Positions 59,798-64,000 of a DNA stretch of 64,000 nt are shown in pieces (the first letter of the stretch is position 1; every line of letters begins with the position of its first letter). The translations under genes and the position numbers were made by a program. The DNA is from Hyaloscypha bicolor E (taxonomy: Eukaryota; Ascomycota; Leotiomycetes; Helotiales; Hyaloscyphaceae): positions 310,001 through 374,000 of the forward strand of contig NW_020194557.1 in the NCBI RefSeq assembly GCF_002865645.1, in the 5' to 3' direction. The notes beneath the pieces were generated by a model. The model worked only from the letters and a program-made list of their open reading frames with translations, was not told where the DNA came from and ran no database searches.

Positions 59798-60042
59798 GTA
59801 AGCAAACTGCGAACAACTTGAAGCTAAACGGCTTCCAGAAGCATTTTCGCCATGCTGCAGACTGTGTTCTGGGCTCCTGGAACCCCGCTCGGCATGGACG
59901 CCGAGTTCGTCCTGTGAGCTAAATTGATGAGAGCTCCCCTGACAGCATGTCCTGAGCCACTTCTCGCGCAAAATTCCCAGCCTCGTGATGAATTTGGTTC
60001 CAATTTGTGGATCTCACTGCTCTCCCTCCCCACCCTAATTAC

Positions 60043-60224
60043 TGCCCCCCCCTGAATACTTACAGTGGGCCCTGGGATAACACCACTCCTGCACTGACCA
60101 ACTCAAGGGTGTATGGCCAATAGCGATTCTGGAGAGCACCTGATATTTCCTAGTTGGGGGTTATAAACGAGGTTTCAGGGTGGCGTTACTAAAGAACCCA
60201 CTCGTAATTATTCCACGGGGGGAT
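60043..60224 (+). mobile_element. MITE-like element, copy 2
   Basis: About 180 bp, nearly identical internally to copy 3 (tgtatggccaatagcgattc, cacctgatatttcctagttg, ggtttcagggtggcgttact). The left end (ccctgaatacttacagtgggcc) is intact; the right end is partly degraded (cccactcgtaattattcc). Confidence 0.85.
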
Positions 60225-61670
60225 ACTGCGGTTGAACGTTGTTTTTGTATTTTTTAGAAGGAGAGTTACACGCCCGGGTAGTTACAACTGACAAAAGCTC
60301 CGCAGTCTACCCTAAACCAAGGCCATAGAGGTGTTCCCCAGCCACCGTACTCAAGAGTGCCCGCAGTCCACACCCTAATATCGCTCTGCCCTTCATATAG
60401 TTATCGGAGGATATGAGGTATCTCAATTAATGCAGGTTTAGGTACGCCGACCCCATGGCTAGCAATACACCAGCCTCCACAGTATCTAGTATATATAGAG
60501 AAAGTAGAAGCGTAGCGTACACCTCGTGCTCCCTCTTTTTAGCCCGTGGGACTTTGTATAGTGTCCCAAAACTACCTATCCGTCCGTTGTGTATGCCATA
60601 GCAAAAGCCAAAACTGGGGGGAGTGACAAGAAGATGACTGCTCTCAATTTTTTCTGGGTATCTGCATGTTCGCCAGCGCCGTGGGCAACAGCCATCGATT
60701 GAGCTGTAGAGAACTGCCGCTTTGTTGGACCTTGAGCCTTCTTCTTGCCCAGCAAATATATGTATTGACTGCGAGGGGGGGTGTCGTTGTCGATTCGAAT
60801 TCGGAATGGCGGTAAAGGAGTCGACGGCGAGGGGGAGGTATTCGACGTCGTATAGTGGTAGTATGGAGTTCCTCTACCTCTAAAGAGGTCCGCAGACCTC
60901 TATCAGCGGCCACGAGCTCCTGTAAGCTCTCCTCAGATCGTTCCCAGGTGCCCAGAGTGATTCTCCATACCTTTTCCTCCAAGGAGGACCCCCGAAGGGC
61001 CACCTCCAGCAACCACCCGCTCAATCTCGGCTTCGCAGACTCTCCTCTGTCCCCTGGAGGCAGTGTAATACCAGGGACGCAGGGCATGAGCTGCGGGTTC
61101 GTAGGGGACACCACGAACAGGTGCTGAGCAAGTCCCCCCACGGGGGGATACAGTAGTAAGCAGCGGCACTGTCTGAACGCGCATTCAGGATCCCCTCCTG
61201 GCCCGTGTTCACCAGCCCGACTTGGTAGCCCACCTTCTCGTGTTCACCTCTTTACACCTGACCTGGGGTCAATTGAGAGCTTCGGCCCAGACCCCATCAA
61301 AATTTCCTCACCCCCACCCGGGACCGAGGCAGCCTTGCCCAAGATACTGAGGAGGGCCAGAGATGGGCTGAAGCGGCCTTGCTAAAAATTCTTGGGGATA
61401 GGGGATCATTTTGACTTCCATGAAACGAACAAATAATAAGCTACTTCCTGCCTCGAATTAATTAGAGGAGATTTCGCACATTAGAGCTTAAGTTATCTAT
61501 ATATTTTCCATTCCCTCACTTTCTACGTCCTCGCTACACTTAATACGAAGTAGCGGTCTCTTTTAGGAGTGCTTTATATAAACATATTTGATAACCAATA
61601 TTATTTATCTAAATTTAAGGGGTTTAGACTAATAATACATAAATTTGCAGCTTACCTCATGCCTTGGCTA
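60225..61670. other. Probable repeat-derived DNA, no supported gene
   Basis: Between two MITE copies. The minus-strand frame 60644-61141 (165 codons: ESLQELVAADRGLRTSLEVE, then RRRIPPPRRRLLYRHSEFES) has a retroelement-like flavour but no motif that proves it. Composition switches from GC-rich to AT-rich at about 61.43 kb. Confidence 0.35.
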
Positions 61671-61856
61671 CTATCCCCCCCTTGAATACTTACAGTGGGT
61701 CCTGGGATAACACCACCCAAGCACTGGCCATCTCAAGGGTGTATAGCCAATAGCGATTCTGGAGAGCACCTGATATTTCCTAGTTGGGGGTTATAAACGA
61801 GGTTTCAGGGTGGCGTTACTAAAGGACCCACTGTAAGTATTCAAGGGGGGGGATAG
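61671..61856 (+). mobile_element. MITE-like element, copy 3 (intact ends)
   Basis: A 186-bp element flanked by TA on both sides (61669-61670, 61857-61858). Its ends form near-perfect inverted repeats of about 32 bp, starting ctatcccccccttgaatact and ending in the complement. This fits a nonautonomous element of a TA-targeting DNA transposon such as Tc1/mariner. No coding capacity. Confidence 0.88.
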
Positions 61857-63382
61857 TATTAAGCTAGCATATCCCTGTAGCCAATAGAATCACTAGAAAA
61901 GTATCACGTGCAGACAGAATTTTGCACAATCGTTGTGAGGCGCACAATAGCAGGGTGCTGCACAAGTAGTCGAGGTAAGGTAAAGTGTAGAGTGACGCTT
62001 GCAAGTATAACTAATTCCAAGAAGTGGACTCCAACAAGAGACTAATCGATGCCCCCTTCTAAAGCTGTGTGTCTCTCAATATACTCCCTACCGCTTAGCT
62101 AGGTATACGCAAGCTCTTTACCTAATCAGGAAATATAATCCGGTTCGGTCCGTGCAATCCGGTGTACCTCTGTAAGCAATGACCCAAATGGGAAACCCAA
62201 TCCATGACACCTGACGTCCGCTCGTGTTCCGTCACGTGTGCCTATCACAAATCGTTTAACCTTCTTTTCCTTAATATCTTCAATTCTCTCCCTCTCTTCC
62301 GCTCTTATTTCCTGTCTTTTTACATTGATATTGCATAAAAACCATGAATTTAAGAATATAATTATGCAAATATATATGGCTAGACCAATATTATTTACAT
62401 GAATCAAATAGATTTCTGCACCCCTAGAGCTGGGACACTTGGTTTCCCCGAGTGTAAGCGAAGCGAACAGAGAAGGGAGACCGACTATTAAATAATAATA
62501 AGCATACGGTGCGTACTCCACCCGCACGTCGGTCGTATCTTCGTCTTCTGATCACGTGGAAGGTACACCTGCCCTCCTACAATACCCGCAAGATAACCTG
62601 CCTCGCCATCAAATATCCATCTGCTCATTTTCATTTCAAGCTGCTTTCGCGACAACAGTCTTCGGGTCGCAATTGCGTGCAAGAAAAACAGCACTTGCCA
62701 GGAGCTTAATATAATGTATTATAGATCAAGGTACACAAATATGTGGCGATCAGCAATGCGCGTCTCTCGCCGAATCCGGAAATCCCAGCCTTGTCCCTCC
62801 CTCTAGAGCGCTCAGAGACCCTAGAGAGACAACATGAGAGGGGTTATCAGTTGCTGCAGCTCGCAACTGGACCTCCCATTCCTTACATTAATATCCATCC
62901 TCTTCGGACTCCTTCTCGAGCTGCTTCACTCCTCGAGCTTAGGAACAATCATGACCGAGTCTGGAGGAATCGCCGTTGTAGTAAGTATAGAATACGCAAT
63001 CTAGAAACAGAGAATAGAAGGTCTCCCATAATGGAATGTTCTTCCTTTGTGTCTATTTTAATATATCTTCTCAAGGCCCTACTTATTAAATATCCTTTAC
63101 TTATACGTTCATTATATCTTTAACCTTGTTATTATAAAGGAATTATACTTAGCTTCTTCTAACACTAGTTCTCTTCATTTTATCCCATTACTAGTTAATT
63201 CAATTTTGTCAAGATAATGGCTAAATAACATAAACGACGCCGTATCCCCTTTGAACCAACTTTCCTTTTTTGATCTTTGCTCTTTAATTTTATTAGTAAC
63301 CTCACGAAAATTAGCTACATCCTCCTCTCTCATCTATCAATCATTTCACCCAATTCCTCTCGAGAAGATCCAGTTCAAGGTT
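61857..63382. other. AT-rich island, no supported gene
   Basis: Long AT-rich stretches (for example 62260-62410 and 63040-63330) alternate with more balanced patches. Frames 62126-62527 (minus) and 62743-63123 (plus) have no domains. The composition suggests decayed repeat DNA, possibly RIP-affected. Confidence 0.45.
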
Positions 63383-64000
63383 CTACTCATCTTCATCCTC
63401 GTCCTCGTCCTCGTCCTCGTCGCCAGAATCCCACTGGGGATCGGTAACCACGATGCAGAACTCATTCATATCAGGCGCGAACTCCTTCGCCCGATCAAAC
63501 TTCCTCTTGATATCATGGACCATCAAATCGAAGTGGTCCTCGTTGCCTGCCGCGACGACGCTGGACTTGGCGGGCAGCGCATCCTTGAAGTCGAACCGCA
63601 ACGTACCAGCGGGCGCGTGGCCCGTCTCTTGCGCGAACCATGCGAAGAATCGCGCGTTGGTGGTGCGGGTGTTCAATGCGGACTTGTCGTAGCTGCGACT
63701 GAGCCGGCCGTGGCCGTCGATCTGGATGCGGACGACGATTTTTGCGGTGGAAGGGGGGCTGGCGTCGGTTCTGGGGCGGGCGCTGCGCGTGGGAGCAGGA
63801 TTCTGGGCTGGAAGGTGTTGTGGCTGGCGTCGTGGATCCGCATCCGGTGGAGCATGGGCATCCATCATGTTATTGTTGGAATTAGGGATGTTTCCTTCTT
63901 GTGGGGTTTTGACGTGGGGAGTTGGCACTCGGCTGGGTTCCGTTTTTGAGGGCCCTCCGCGGGAGTTGATGGTATCAGGTGCCGGCGATATGGGAAAACT
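63383..64000 (-). CDS. Protein of unknown function with acidic tail, 5' partial
   Basis: The minus-strand frame is open from the window edge at 64000 to a stop at 63383 (205 residues seen); no start codon is inside the window, so the N-terminus lies beyond it. A Pro/Ser-rich lead precedes a folded-looking block: AKIVVRIQIDGHGRLSRSYD, then NARFFAWFAQETGHAPAGTL, then RFDFKDALPAK and FCIVVTDPQWDSG. It ends in a run of alternating Glu and Asp. Family not recognised. Confidence 0.6.
   Translation of the reverse strand, partial: SFPISPAPDTINSRGGPSKTEPSRVPTPHVKTPQEGNIPNSNNNMMDAHAPPDADPRRQPQHLPAQNPAPTRSARPRTDASPPSTAKIVVRIQIDGHGRLSRSYDKSALNTRTTNARFFAWFAQETGHAPAGTLRFDFKDALPAKSSVVAAGNEDHFDLMVHDIKRKFDRAKEFAPDMNEFCIVVTDPQWDSGDEDEDEDEDEDE

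Noticed and set aside
1..64000. CRISPR arrays, prokaryotic operons or phage genes
   Set aside because: Gene structure is fungal throughout and no regularly spaced identical repeats were seen.

Overview
The window looks like chromosomal DNA of a filamentous ascomycete (Pezizomycotina). Genes carry many short GT-AG introns (mostly 45-70 bp). The gene set is typically fungal: a HET-domain heterokaryon-incompatibility gene, an Ndt80/PhoG-type DNA-binding protein, Dlt1, an ankyrin/CorA-like giant protein, fungal MFS transporters and a P450. Housekeeping genes are also present (AP-2 alpha, Arp2/3 p16, the complex I assembly methyltransferase NDUFAF5). I cannot assign a genus or class. No prokaryotic or viral gene, rRNA or convincing tRNA was seen.

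Layout. 1-6.1 kb is an accessory, decaying edge: AT-rich DNA, a HET gene without a visible start and with a frame break, and the tail of a second broken gene. 6.1-8.75 kb (minus) holds a three-exon gene joining an Ndt80-like DNA-binding domain to a C-terminal two-helix membrane domain. 8.75-19.1 kb is mostly gene-poor; it includes a transcript-like stretch with apparent leader introns and a 30-codon ORF (about 16.5-16.8 kb) and a run of 52 G. 19.1-25.2 kb (plus) carries Arp2/3 subunit 5, a sugar-porter MFS protein and a P450 whose second splice junction does not keep frame. 25.5-28.8 kb (minus) is AP-2 alpha with a 14-nt micro-exon, head-to-head with NDUFAF5 (29.3-30.4 kb, plus).

30.75-37.7 kb (minus) is one giant gene of about 14 exons: hydrolase-like fold lacking its nucleophile, ankyrin repeats, CorA-like channel domain and an acidic repeat tail. 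38-44.6 kb has fragments, a type II membrane protein with a secreted double-psi barrel domain, a small gene of unknown function and a broken gene with in-frame stops. 44.6-53.8 kb has a 1140-residue disordered acidic protein, a second MFS transporter and Dlt1.

53.8-64 kb is accessory again. It has a tandem pair of small paralogous genes of unknown function (about 3 kb apart, same exon structure), a 21-bp tandem repeat, three copies of one MITE-like element within 2.3 kb, AT-rich islands and, at the right edge, the 3' part of a gene with a D/E tail.

There are no operons. The supportable shared regulation is limited to the divergent promoters AP-2 alpha/NDUFAF5 and MFS/Dlt1. Exon boundaries were read by eye from splice signals and frame, and may be off by a base or a short exon.
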